Assembly: GCA_029249225.1 (NCBI GenBank)
Contig: JAQWHT010000131.1
Location: 1-46,494, forward strand
Direction of reading: 5' to 3'
DNA length: 46,494 nt
Source of the DNA: Flavobacteriaceae bacterium
GTDB lineage: Bacteria > Bacteroidota > Bacteroidia > Flavobacteriales > Flavobacteriaceae
Made by a program: the position numbers and the translations under genes. Below the pieces are notes generated by a model that worked only from the letters and a program-made list of their open reading frames with translations, was not told the DNA's origin and did no database searches. This document shows positions 1 through 7,975 of this stretch, piece after piece (position 1 is the stretch's first letter; each line of letters opens with the position of its first letter).

Positions 1-422
1 TTTGCTACGGTATCAGTTGGTTTAAAAAATCCACGATCTACAGCAAGTCCAGCTACAGTAGAGAGGTAACTTTTGGTTACGCTAAAGGTCATATCTACGC
101 TTTTGGTTTCTCCCCAAGAAGCGATTTGATACCCGTTTTTCAGGATGATACCGGCTGGCCCACCACGCTTTTTAGTAGGGCCTAAAATTTGATGGTAAGG
201 TTCTTTAGCAAAGCCTTTAAGTATAGCAATTCGAAGATCACGTTCGCCACTGTATTCGTTAGATTTAGCAAAATCTATTGCGTTGTCTAAAGTTGCTTTT
301 TTGAGATTGAATACCTTTGGATTTTTTGTTTCCCAAGATTGATTTGCTGGAGGGAAATAAGATTGGCTAAAACTAAAATTCTGGCTAAAAAGTAAAACAA
401 GTATTAAAATTTTGTGTAGCAT
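1..422 (-). CDS. Serine hydrolase, beta-lactamase/PBP-like (partial, N-terminal 140 residues)
   Basis: The gene runs off the left edge of the window; the ATG is at 422 and the frame stays open to position 1. The product begins with a hydrophobic signal peptide of about 19 residues (probable cleavage after FSFSQ), so it is exported. An SVTK tetrad at residues 114-117 matches the SxxK nucleophile/base motif of class C beta-lactamase-like serine hydrolases, and the surrounding pattern (a ...WGE..S.DMTFSVTKSYLS-type stretch) is typical of that family. The Tyr and C-terminal motifs lie outside the window. The substrate cannot be told; members include esterases, D-aminopeptidases and PBP-like proteins. 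It is divergent from the omega-amidase gene, with 67 bp between the starts. A second member of the family lies at 12095-13261. Confidence 0.8.
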   Translation of the reverse strand, partial: MLHKILILVLLFSQNFSFSQSYFPPANQSWETKNPKVFNLKKATLDNAIDFAKSNEYSGERDLRIAILKGFAKEPYHQILGPTKKRGGPAGIILKNGYQIASWGETKSVDMTFSVTKSYLSTVAGLAVDRGFFKPTDTVA

Positions 423-489
423 AGTGGAATTAGATTTTATAATAGTTATAAATTTAAGGATAATCAATTTGTCAAGCTTCTAATTTATA

Positions 490-1269
490 ATGAAATTAAA
501 ACTCCATATAACGGCCTTACAAATACCCCTTTTTTGGGAAGCTCCTTTGGAGAATAGGGCTCATATTGAGCTGCAGCTTCAAAAAATACAGTCGCCTACA
601 GATTTAATTTTATTACCTGAAATGTTCACTTCTGCATTTACTATGAATCCAGAAGTCGTTGCAGAACCTATGGATGGACACAGTATGAGGTGGTTACAAG
701 AGTGGTCAATAAAATTGGAAGCTGCAATTGGGGGTAGTTTGGTGATCCAAGAGGGACCTTATTACTATAATCGTTTTGTCTTTGTTACCCCGTTCAAAAA
801 AATAATGTATTATGACAAACGCCATACATTCACCTTAGCCGGAGAACATCAAGTGTATCAGTCAGGGGCAAACGATGGGTTGTTTGATTATGAAGGATGG
901 AAAATTTGTTTACGGATTTGTTACGACCTAAGGTTCCCTGTTTGGTCACGGAATACACAAGATTATGATCTACTTCTTTTTGTAGCCAATTGGCCTAAAC
1001 CGAGAATTCATGCTTGGGATACTTTATTACGAGCCAGAGCTATAGAAAACCTATCTTATGTTGCTGGAGTCAATAGGGTAGGTCAGGATGAAAAAGGACA
1101 TGAGTATCCGGGACACTCCTCTGTTTATAATGGATTAGGGCACTCAATTTCAGGGAAGCCTTCAACTGCTAAAACACATATTAAGGTTGAGCTGGATTAT
1201 CTTGAACTTCAAGAACTCCGGAAGCAGTTGCGCTTTCTGGAAGATCGGGATAATTTTGACTTGTATTGA
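490..1269 (+). CDS. Omega-amidase, carbon-nitrogen hydrolase (nitrilase) family, YafV-like
   Basis: A 259-residue cytoplasmic nitrilase-superfamily enzyme. The catalytic triad is visible: Glu44 (LLPEMF), Lys110 (YDKRHTF) and Cys144 (ICYDLRFP). The DLRFPVW stretch after the Cys and the NWP..R..AW segment are characteristic of the YafV/Nit2 omega-amidase branch. That branch hydrolyses alpha-ketoglutaramate or alpha-ketosuccinamate to the 2-oxoacid and ammonia, a repair or salvage step after glutamine and asparagine transamination. Length is normal for the family. Its last 89 bases overlap, on the opposite strand, the 3' end of the Ig-like lipoprotein gene. The C-terminal LRFLEDRDNFDL segment resembles the conserved family end, so this gene probably holds the constrained frame in the overlap. 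Confidence 0.88.
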   Translation: MKLKLHITALQIPLFWEAPLENRAHIELQLQKIQSPTDLILLPEMFTSAFTMNPEVVAEPMDGHSMRWLQEWSIKLEAAIGGSLVIQEGPYYYNRFVFVTPFKKIMYYDKRHTFTLAGEHQVYQSGANDGLFDYEGWKICLRICYDLRFPVWSRNTQDYDLLLFVANWPKPRIHAWDTLLRARAIENLSYVAGVNRVGQDEKGHEYPGHSSVYNGLGHSISGKPSTAKTHIKVELDYLELQELRKQLRFLEDRDNFDLY

Positions 1270-2857
1270 ATATTTCATTCATATCCCAATTGGCTCTAAG
1301 ATCAATTTCTTTCCAATAATAAATTACCTTTTCAGGTTGAATTTTTTCTAAGTAACTCCCTGTATCCCAAAGTTTGTTCTCGTTGGGATCTTCAATAAGC
1401 CGGACTCTATAATTTCCTGCATCAAGTAATTCAAACCGGTAATTATTCCCTTCAACAGGGGTGTCAAAACGACGAATAACATCATCGTTTTTTAAGAGTT
1501 CGATAATGTAGGGATGGGGACTTTGATGCTGAACCCGCAAAAAAATATTTCCATAGTCCTCAATTTTTTTAGTTGAAGTTCGATAAACTAGTGTGTCGTT
1601 GGTGTTTCCCCAAAAATCAACCAACGCATTGGGCAAAAGTGTGATTTCATATCGATCATTGGGAATTACCTCAAAATCAATGGTAACTCGATCATAGTTT
1701 TCTTGAAGTTTTAACACCGCAGGGATTTGGATAGAATCTACATTAGTGACGATTACTTGCTCAGAATTTACCAGGGTTATGGGGAGGTTACTCTTTAGTT
1801 CATACTTTTCTTGAAGACGTAAAGAGCCAGAAGTAAGTTTATCAATCACCAACGAATCAGGAGTTGGATTGTTAAACTGAACTGTCTTTATTTGTAATGA
1901 ATCTTTAATGTTAAATTCAAATTGTAAAGAATCCAGTTCAGCCCCTTTAAACCAATAATTTAAGGTATCTGTTTCTCTGCTTTGAGTTACTAAGGATTCA
2001 AAGCTTTCGGGAACATTACTAACCATTTTGAAGGGCTCATTATCTCGGTCTCCATAATAGGATAAAATAATGTGATGATCATTGACAAAGTAAGGCTGAT
2101 CCCAAAAAAAATTGGTACGTTCTTTAAACAAACGCAAGTCTATAATTGAGTCTTTAGGTAATTCAATAAGCTCTTTTTTGTAACCTATTTTATCTACACT
2201 TTGATCAAAAAAGTAGTTCCCTGACTTATCTTCCAAGGCTATTATGGCATAATTCCCTGCTTTGAGATTTTGAAAACGGTATATCGTAGTGTCTAAAGTA
2301 CTTGTTACATAGAGTGGTTTTTGGGTATAGATTACAGAATCATTATAGGTGCTATCAACTGGGTAAAGCTGTAACGAGATAAACCTTTCTGTTTCAAGTT
2401 CAAAAGCATCCGTGACACGACCTCGAATGTACAGTGAATCAATAGTAGGACCAGTTGATAAGGTATAGGTCAAATAAGAAGTGGGGTTAGATTCGTTAAA
2501 GTCTGTAATACTTTCGCCAAAATTGAAAGTATAGGTAGTGTTATCTAAAAGCGTATCAAGCAATTTAAGGGTTACCTTTTTTGAAGCACCAGTAACAGGA
2601 TATACCTTATACTGGGTTGAATTTAAAGGAGGAGAAATAATTAATTGCTTATTGATGTCCTTTAGTGTTATGTATTCATTAAATGTTAGATTTATTTCTT
2701 CTTTGTCAAAAAAGATTGTGTTTAGTTTGGGAGAAGCATTGATTAGCACTGGAGGAATGGAGTCTTTGGGGCCACCAGTTGGCGACGCACGTTTTGCACA
2801 TTGTACAGTGGACAACAAAAGCCCAGTAAAAAGAATAAAATTTAAAGCAAGTCTCAT
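1181..2857 (-). CDS. Ig-like domain lipoprotein (Bacteroidota envelope protein)
   Basis: A 558-residue predicted lipoprotein. A hydrophobic leader ends in LSTVQC with the lipidated Cys at about position 20, followed by a short linker (TGGPKDSIPP). The first ~120 residues after that (PPVLINASPKLNTIFFDKEEINLTFNEYITL...) match the SbsA-like bacterial Ig domain found at the N-terminus of many Bacteroidota lipoproteins. The remainder is beta-rich with no catalytic motif, including a carboxypeptidase-regulatory-like stretch (F.NLKAGNYAIIALEDKSGNYFFD). The role is unknown; an envelope structural or assembly role is only inferred. It lies 38 bp downstream of comF on the same strand. Its stop lies inside the oppositely oriented amidase gene (89-bp convergent overlap). 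Confidence 0.75.
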   Translation of the reverse strand: MRLALNFILFTGLLLSTVQCAKRASPTGGPKDSIPPVLINASPKLNTIFFDKEEINLTFNEYITLKDINKQLIISPPLNSTQYKVYPVTGASKKVTLKLLDTLLDNTTYTFNFGESITDFNESNPTSYLTYTLSTGPTIDSLYIRGRVTDAFELETERFISLQLYPVDSTYNDSVIYTQKPLYVTSTLDTTIYRFQNLKAGNYAIIALEDKSGNYFFDQSVDKIGYKKELIELPKDSIIDLRLFKERTNFFWDQPYFVNDHHIILSYYGDRDNEPFKMVSNVPESFESLVTQSRETDTLNYWFKGAELDSLQFEFNIKDSLQIKTVQFNNPTPDSLVIDKLTSGSLRLQEKYELKSNLPITLVNSEQVIVTNVDSIQIPAVLKLQENYDRVTIDFEVIPNDRYEITLLPNALVDFWGNTNDTLVYRTSTKKIEDYGNIFLRVQHQSPHPYIIELLKNDDVIRRFDTPVEGNNYRFELLDAGNYRVRLIEDPNENKLWDTGSYLEKIQPEKVIYYWKEIDLRANWDMNEIFNTSQNYPDLPESATASGVLEVQDNPAQP

Positions 2858-2895
2858 TATTCAAATAATCCCCACAAAATAAAGCAATATTCTAT

Positions 2896-3597
2896 TCACA
2901 ACCTACAAGCTAGCACTGCGATACTTAATTTTATATTATGATTAACGAATAAAGCAGAAGCACAGGCAGCGAGGGTAGATCCTGTGGTCAATACATCATC
3001 AACTAAAAGTAGATGTTGCGGGTGGGATGTTTTTTTAGGATTTAATTTAAATGCATTTTTGACCTCTTGTTCTCGTTCTGACTCACCAAGTAGCGCTAAT
3101 GCGGTAGTATTTTTCACTCGAATTAATAGATCAGAAAAAAGGGGAAGTTTCATTTTATTAGATAGGGCAGTTGCGATTATGTAGGATTGATTATAACCTC
3201 TTTTTCTTTTTTTTGCAGGATGAAGGGGAACTGGAACAATTCCATCTACCTCATTAAAAAATGGGCTTTCTGCGATACTTTCACCTAGCCAATCTCCTAA
3301 AAACACAGCGATTTTTTTAGCCCCCTTATATTTAAATAAATGGATTAAACGGGACAAGACCCCATCTTTTTCAAAATAAAACAAACTCGTTGCGGCTTGA
3401 AGAGTGAATCGAGATTTAATTTTCTGAAAAAGTGGATTCTCTTTGGTTAAATGCAATTTAGTAAGGGGTAAATTAATTTGACAACTTAAGCACAAAAATT
3501 CTTCATAGAACTCAAGATTGGTTTCACAACCGTAACAATGCCTGGGAAAGATAAAGTCAACTAAGGTTTGAAAAACGATGGATTTATTTTTTTTCAT
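2896..3597 (-). CDS. comF: ComF family phosphoribosyltransferase-like protein
   Basis: A protein of about 233 residues from the ATG at 3597. The frame could extend to a TTG at 3630, but the extra 11 residues look unlike the family and the ATG start (MKKNKSIVF) fits better. The N-terminal CYGC and CLSC pairs form the expected four-Cys zinc knuckle. The C-terminal half carries the PRPP-binding loop LLLVDDVLTTGST of type I phosphoribosyltransferases. An RKRGYNQS motif before it is diagnostic of ComF/GntX proteins. Relatives take part in DNA uptake during transformation, but no base-salvage activity has been firmly assigned. It is divergent from glyS, with about 52 bp between the starts. Confidence 0.88.
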   Translation of the reverse strand: MKKNKSIVFQTLVDFIFPRHCYGCETNLEFYEEFLCLSCQINLPLTKLHLTKENPLFQKIKSRFTLQAATSLFYFEKDGVLSRLIHLFKYKGAKKIAVFLGDWLGESIAESPFFNEVDGIVPVPLHPAKKRKRGYNQSYIIATALSNKMKLPLFSDLLIRVKNTTALALLGESEREQEVKNAFKLNPKKTSHPQHLLLVDDVLTTGSTLAACASALFVNHNIKLSIAVLACRL

Positions 3598-3637
3598 AGA
3601 ATAAGATCTAGACCCTTCTAAAAATAACAAAAAGAAT

Positions 3638-3645
3638 TATTTTTG
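3638..3645 (+). promoter_or_regulatory. -7 box TATTTTTG in front of glyS
   Basis: TATTTTTG matches the Bacteroidota primary-sigma -7 consensus TAnnTTTG exactly. The last G lies only 5 bases before the glyS ATG at 3650. Since transcription in this phylum starts a few bases after the box, the message would begin at or next to the start codon. No convincing -33 TTG was seen at the right distance, so the call is moderate. Confidence 0.45.
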
Positions 3646-3649
3646 CGCC

Positions 3650-5191
3650 ATGACGCAGCAAACAGATCAATTCAAAAAAGTAATTTCCCATGCAAAAGAG
3701 TATGGATTTGTCTTCCCCTCAAGTGAAATATATGACGGGCTCAGTGCGGTTTATGATTATGCTCAAAATGGAGCCGCTTTAAAAAATAACATCCGAGAGT
3801 ATTGGTGGAAAGCTATGGTTCAGCTCAATGAAAATATTGTAGGAATTGATTCTGCTATTTTCATGCACCCCACCACTTGGAAAGCTTCAGGGCATGTGGA
3901 TGCCTTCAATGATCCTTTGATCGATAATAAAACCTCAAAGAAAAGGTATCGAGCTGATGTTTTAATCGAAGATTATGTCGCTAAAATTGAAGCTAAAATT
4001 GAAAAGGAAATTCAAAAAGCATCCAAGCGTTTTGGTAGCTCTTTTGATGAGACTCAATTTAGGGAAACCAACCCCAGAGTACTTGCCAATCAAGAAAAAG
4101 TAGAAGCTATTCTAAAACGATTAGGTCAATCGCTCGAAAAAGAAGATTTAACAGACGTAAAGGCCTTGATAGAAGAATTGGAAATTTCGTGCCCAGAGTC
4201 AGGCTCTAGAGAGTGGACTGATGTCAAACAGTTCAATCTGATGTTTGGAACTAAACTTGGTGCTTCAGCAGATACCGCCATGGATTTGTATTTGCGTCCT
4301 GAAACTGCTCAGGGAATTTTTGTTAACTTCCTCAATGTGCAAAAGACGGGTCGAATGAAGTTGCCCTTTGGAATTGCACAAACCGGGAAAGCCTTTAGGA
4401 ATGAAATTGTTGCCAGACAATTCATCTTTAGAATGCGAGAGTTCGAACAAATGGAAATGCAATTTTTTATTCCTCCAGGAACTCAAGAAGCATGGTATAA
4501 CCAGTGGAAAGAAAACCGAATGAAATGGCATTTCGCCTTGGGTATGGGGGAAGAAAAATACCGATTTCATGACCATGAAAAATTAGCGCATTATGCTGAT
4601 GCAGCTTCTGACATTGAGTTTCGTTTTCCTTTTGGATTTAAAGAATTGGAAGGGATACACTCTAGAACAGATTTTGACCTTTCCAGTCACGAAAAATTTA
4701 CAGGTAAAAAATTGCAGTATTTTGATCCTGAACGCAATGAAAACTATGTTCCTTATGTAGTGGAAACCTCCATAGGATTGGATAGAATGTTTCTTGCTGT
4801 TTTTTCAAATGCACTAACCGAAGAGACCTTAGAAGGAGGTGCAACCCGAACCTTATTGAAGTTTCCCTTCGCCCTAGCACCAAATAAAGCAGCAGTTTTA
4901 CCTTTGGTTAAAAAGGACGGTTTGCCTGAACTCGCTCGAACCATAGTAGAGGACTTAAAATGGAACTTCCAAGTTGTTTATGATGAAAAAGACGCTGTGG
5001 GAAGACGCTACAGAAGACAAGATGCTTTAGGAACCCCCTATTGCATTACTGTAGACCATCAAAGCTTAGAAGACCAGACTGTTACTTTAAGAGAGCGAGA
5101 TTCAATGAAGCAAGAACGAATTCCTATAGCAGATTTGAAAGCAACTATACAAGATCAAGTTTCAATAGCTTCTCTATTAAGAAAGCTTTAA
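3650..5191 (+). CDS. glyS: Glycyl-tRNA synthetase (single-chain class II, alpha2 type)
   Basis: A 513-residue enzyme that charges tRNA-Gly with glycine. It is the eukaryote/archaea/Bacteroidota-type single-polypeptide form, not the alpha2beta2 form. Class II motifs are visible: RPETAQGIF near residue 215, motif 2 with FGIAQTGKAFRNEI and FRMREFEQMEMQFF, and motif 3 in ETSIGLDRMF. The N-terminal block KEYGFVFPSSEIYDGL and a C-terminal anticodon-binding domain (APNKAAVLPLVKKDG...) complete the protein. The start at MTQQTDQFKKVISHAKEYG matches the usual N-terminus. It has its own promoter-like -7 box 5 bases upstream, suggesting an almost leaderless transcript. Length and domain order are normal. 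Confidence 0.97.
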   Translation: MTQQTDQFKKVISHAKEYGFVFPSSEIYDGLSAVYDYAQNGAALKNNIREYWWKAMVQLNENIVGIDSAIFMHPTTWKASGHVDAFNDPLIDNKTSKKRYRADVLIEDYVAKIEAKIEKEIQKASKRFGSSFDETQFRETNPRVLANQEKVEAILKRLGQSLEKEDLTDVKALIEELEISCPESGSREWTDVKQFNLMFGTKLGASADTAMDLYLRPETAQGIFVNFLNVQKTGRMKLPFGIAQTGKAFRNEIVARQFIFRMREFEQMEMQFFIPPGTQEAWYNQWKENRMKWHFALGMGEEKYRFHDHEKLAHYADAASDIEFRFPFGFKELEGIHSRTDFDLSSHEKFTGKKLQYFDPERNENYVPYVVETSIGLDRMFLAVFSNALTEETLEGGATRTLLKFPFALAPNKAAVLPLVKKDGLPELARTIVEDLKWNFQVVYDEKDAVGRRYRRQDALGTPYCITVDHQSLEDQTVTLRERDSMKQERIPIADLKATIQDQVSIASLLRKL

Positions 5192-5272
5192 AGTTCTTTT
5201 TAATGAATAGATCTACAATTCAAATTTAGTTTCACTTACCATTTGGATTTTTTATATTCGTAAAAAAGTTAC

Positions 5273-6034
5273 TTGAAAATACTCTCCTTTAACGTTAACG
5301 GAATCCGAGCCGCTTTTAAAAAAGGCTTTACCACTTGGTTGGAGGCTACTCAAGCTGATGTCATTTGTATCCAAGAAACCAAAGCTATGGAGGATCAAGT
5401 GGAGACCTCTATATTAGAGCAAATGGGGTATCACCACTATTGGTTTTCAGCTCAAAAGAAAGGCTACAGTGGGGTTGCAATTTTTTCAAGAAAAAAACCA
5501 AATAACATAACTTATGGGAGCGGTATAGACCATATGGATTTTGAGGGCAGAATACTAAGGGTCGATTTTGATGAGGTATCCATAATGAGTTTATATCTCC
5601 CCTCCGGTACAAATTTGGCAAGATTGGATTATAAATTTCAATTTATGGATGAATTCCAGGAGTATATCAATAAGCTCAAAAGTGATCATCCTAATCTAAT
5701 TATTTGTGGAGATTATAACATATGCCATCAAGCAATAGACATTCATGACCCAATTCGAAATAAAAACGTTTCAGGATTCTTGCCTGAAGAAAGAGAGTGG
5801 CTTGATAATTTTTTGAAGGCAGGTTTTATAGATTCATTCCGTCATTTAAATCCTGATCCACACCAATATTCATGGTGGAGCTATCGAGCAAATGCCAGAA
5901 ATAATAATAAGGGATGGCGAATAGATTACGCTTTGGTGAGTAAAAACCTTGAAAAAAAGATAGTCCGTTCATTTATTTTACCTGAAGCCAAACATTCAGA
6001 TCATTGTCCTGTAGGACTTGAACTCAAATTTTAA
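5273..6034 (+). CDS. xth: Exodeoxyribonuclease III (AP endonuclease)
   Basis: A 253-residue EEP-superfamily nuclease that incises DNA at abasic sites and has 3'-5' exonuclease and 3'-phosphatase activity in base excision repair. Key motifs: NVNGIRAA (Asn7), CIQETK (metal-binding Glu35), GDYNI, the WRIDYALVS block and the C-terminal HSDHCPVG. The start codon is TTG; translation from it gives MKILSFNVNGIRAAF, the canonical N-terminus, and no ATG fits. GDYN replaces the common GDFN, a conservative change. It is followed after 2 bases by an OmpA-type lipoprotein gene, so they are probably co-transcribed. Confidence 0.95.
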   Translation: MKILSFNVNGIRAAFKKGFTTWLEATQADVICIQETKAMEDQVETSILEQMGYHHYWFSAQKKGYSGVAIFSRKKPNNITYGSGIDHMDFEGRILRVDFDEVSIMSLYLPSGTNLARLDYKFQFMDEFQEYINKLKSDHPNLIICGDYNICHQAIDIHDPIRNKNVSGFLPEEREWLDNFLKAGFIDSFRHLNPDPHQYSWWSYRANARNNNKGWRIDYALVSKNLEKKIVRSFILPEAKHSDHCPVGLELKF

Positions 6035-6036
6035 TT

Positions 6037-6936
6037 ATGAAACATTCTTCATTAGTTGTCTTTATTCTTTTGATTTTAGCTTTCTCAAGCTGTGTATCAA
6101 CTAAAGTCTTTAATGATTTAGAAACGAGATATGCTAAAGTCAAAATAGCGCGTAATTCCTCAGAAAAGTCAAGAGATTCATTACAGCAATCCTGGGATCT
6201 TTTGAGCAGTGATCTTGATGAAGTAAAGTCTCATCTTAATCGCGCACGAGACAGTATCAAGATTGGTTTAAATCAAATAGAGGAGTGGGAAGATAAATAT
6301 ATCCTTCTAAAAGAAAATAGTGAAGATAAAATCCAAAGCAGTATTGCCGAAAATAATGCACTTCTTAAAGAAATTGCCCTCAGAAAAACAGAGCTTCAGT
6401 CAAGATCAGATCGAGTAGAGCAATTAGAAGAAATGATTCAAAATCAAAAGCAAGCATTGAACCAACTGAAAGAACGACTTACAGATGCGCTATTGAATTT
6501 TGAAGGTAAAGGATTGACTGTAGAGCAACGAAACGGTAAAGTTTATGTATCTATGGAAAATAAACTCTTGTTTAAGTCTGGTCGTTGGGATATTGAGCCT
6601 GAAGGGAAAAAAGCATTACAGGAACTTGCTGCAGTACTGGAGGAAAATCCCGATATCTCAATTTTAATTGAGGGACATACTGATAACGTTCCTTTTTCGC
6701 CTAAAGGCCAACTAGAATCTAACTGGGATCTCTCTACAAAACGTGCAACGGCAGTTGTCAATATCCTTCTTCAAAACAATCAAATTTTACCTGAAAACCT
6801 TACAGCAGCAGGGAGAAGTGAGTTTGTCCCAATAGCTCCAAATAGTTCACTAGAGGGGCGTGCTGCAAACAGAAGAATTGAAGTGGTTTTGAGCCCTTCA
6901 TTTGACGAAATAACATCACTTTTAGAAACAAACTAA
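6037..6936 (+). CDS. OmpA family peptidoglycan-binding lipoprotein with coiled coil
   Basis: A 299-residue predicted outer-membrane lipoprotein. The signal peptide ends in a lipobox-like AFSSC with Cys19. Residues ~25-150 are a long Lys/Glu/Gln-rich helix predicted to form a coiled coil. Residues ~165-295 form an OmpA-C (MotB-like) domain containing LIEGHTDNVPF, WDLSTKRATAVVNIL and NRRIEVVL. Such domains bind diaminopimelate in peptidoglycan and tether the outer membrane to the wall. Its TAA stop overlaps the ATG of the next gene by one base (TAATG), implying translational coupling to the aldo/keto reductase, although no functional link is evident. Confidence 0.88.
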   Translation: MKHSSLVVFILLILAFSSCVSTKVFNDLETRYAKVKIARNSSEKSRDSLQQSWDLLSSDLDEVKSHLNRARDSIKIGLNQIEEWEDKYILLKENSEDKIQSSIAENNALLKEIALRKTELQSRSDRVEQLEEMIQNQKQALNQLKERLTDALLNFEGKGLTVEQRNGKVYVSMENKLLFKSGRWDIEPEGKKALQELAAVLEENPDISILIEGHTDNVPFSPKGQLESNWDLSTKRATAVVNILLQNNQILPENLTAAGRSEFVPIAPNSSLEGRAANRRIEVVLSPSFDEITSLLETN

Positions 6937-7973
6937 TGGAATATAATTTTTTGCCAGGCTCACAAATCAAAGTGAGCAAAATCTGTTTGGGCACTATGAC
7001 TTGGGGAAGACAGAACTCAGAACAAGAAGGTCATGATCAAATGGACTACGCCTTTGAGCAGGGTGTCAATTTTTTTGATACTGCCGAGTTGTATCCTATT
7101 CCTCCAAGGCAAGAAGAACAGGGAGATACGGAACGTTTTATTGGGACTTGGTTTAAAAAATCAAATCGAAGAGATAAAATTATTTTAGCTTCTAAAATAG
7201 CAGGACCTGCTGCATTTACAAAGCATATTAGAACAGACGATTCCTATTCAAAAAAATCAATCGATACCGCCGTTGAAAACAGTTTAAAAAGACTTCAAAC
7301 GGATTATATAGACTTGTATCAACTGCATTGGCCTGAGCGACCAACTAATTTTTTTGGAAAAAGAGGATATGACTTCAAAAGAGGAGAGTTATGGAAAGAA
7401 AATTTTGAAGAGGTCTTGGATGCGTTACATAGGCATGTTCAAAAAGGAAATATCCGTTACCTAGGCCTTTCAAACGAGACTCCTTGGGGTACTATGGGGT
7501 TTTTAAATGCTGCAGGTCCCGAACGACCTCGTGTTAGGACCATTCAAAACCCCTATTCATTACTCAATAGGACCTTTGAGGTTGGTAATGCTGAGGTTAG
7601 CCACCGAGAGGAGGTTGGTCTTTTGGCCTATTCACCTCTTGCATTTGGTGTTCTTTCAGGGAAATATAGACAAGGTGTAAAACCTGAGAAAGCAAGACTA
7701 ACACTCTTCCCACATTATGATCGTTATAGTTCAGACCCTTGTAAAAAGGCAGTTGAGTTGTATCATGATTTGGCTGAAAGTAATGACTTAACCCTTACAC
7801 AACTTGCTTTAGCTTTTGTAAACGACCGCCCCTTTGTTACAAGCAATATCATTGGAGCAACAAACCTCTTTCAACTTAAAGAGAACATTGGCACTGCGAG
7901 TATTCATCTTAGTGATGAGATTTTGGAGGCAATAAATGAAATTCATGAATCCATACCAAATCCGTCAACCTAA
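6936..7973 (+). CDS. Aldo/keto reductase, Tas-like
   Basis: A 345-residue NADPH-dependent oxidoreductase with the TIM-barrel aldo/keto reductase signature. The catalytic tetrad can be placed at Asp48 (FFDTAELY), Tyr53, Lys87 (LASKIAG) and His131 (YQLHWPE). The N-terminal CLGTMTWGRQNSEQEG stretch and the long insertion with FGKRGYDF are typical of the E. coli Tas (YgdS) group. The physiological substrate is not known. It overlaps the preceding lipoprotein gene by one base and converges on the ABC protein gene with only 2 bases between the stops. Confidence 0.9.
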   Translation: MEYNFLPGSQIKVSKICLGTMTWGRQNSEQEGHDQMDYAFEQGVNFFDTAELYPIPPRQEEQGDTERFIGTWFKKSNRRDKIILASKIAGPAAFTKHIRTDDSYSKKSIDTAVENSLKRLQTDYIDLYQLHWPERPTNFFGKRGYDFKRGELWKENFEEVLDALHRHVQKGNIRYLGLSNETPWGTMGFLNAAGPERPRVRTIQNPYSLLNRTFEVGNAEVSHREEVGLLAYSPLAFGVLSGKYRQGVKPEKARLTLFPHYDRYSSDPCKKAVELYHDLAESNDLTLTQLALAFVNDRPFVTSNIIGATNLFQLKENIGTASIHLSDEILEAINEIHESIPNPST

Positions 7974-7975
7974 AT

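Noticed and set aside
4265-4576. Minus-strand frame inside glyS (103 residues), and similar frames inside other genes
   Set aside because: They lie fully inside well-supported genes on the other strand and their products have the low-complexity, Cys/Leu-rich look of shadow frames.
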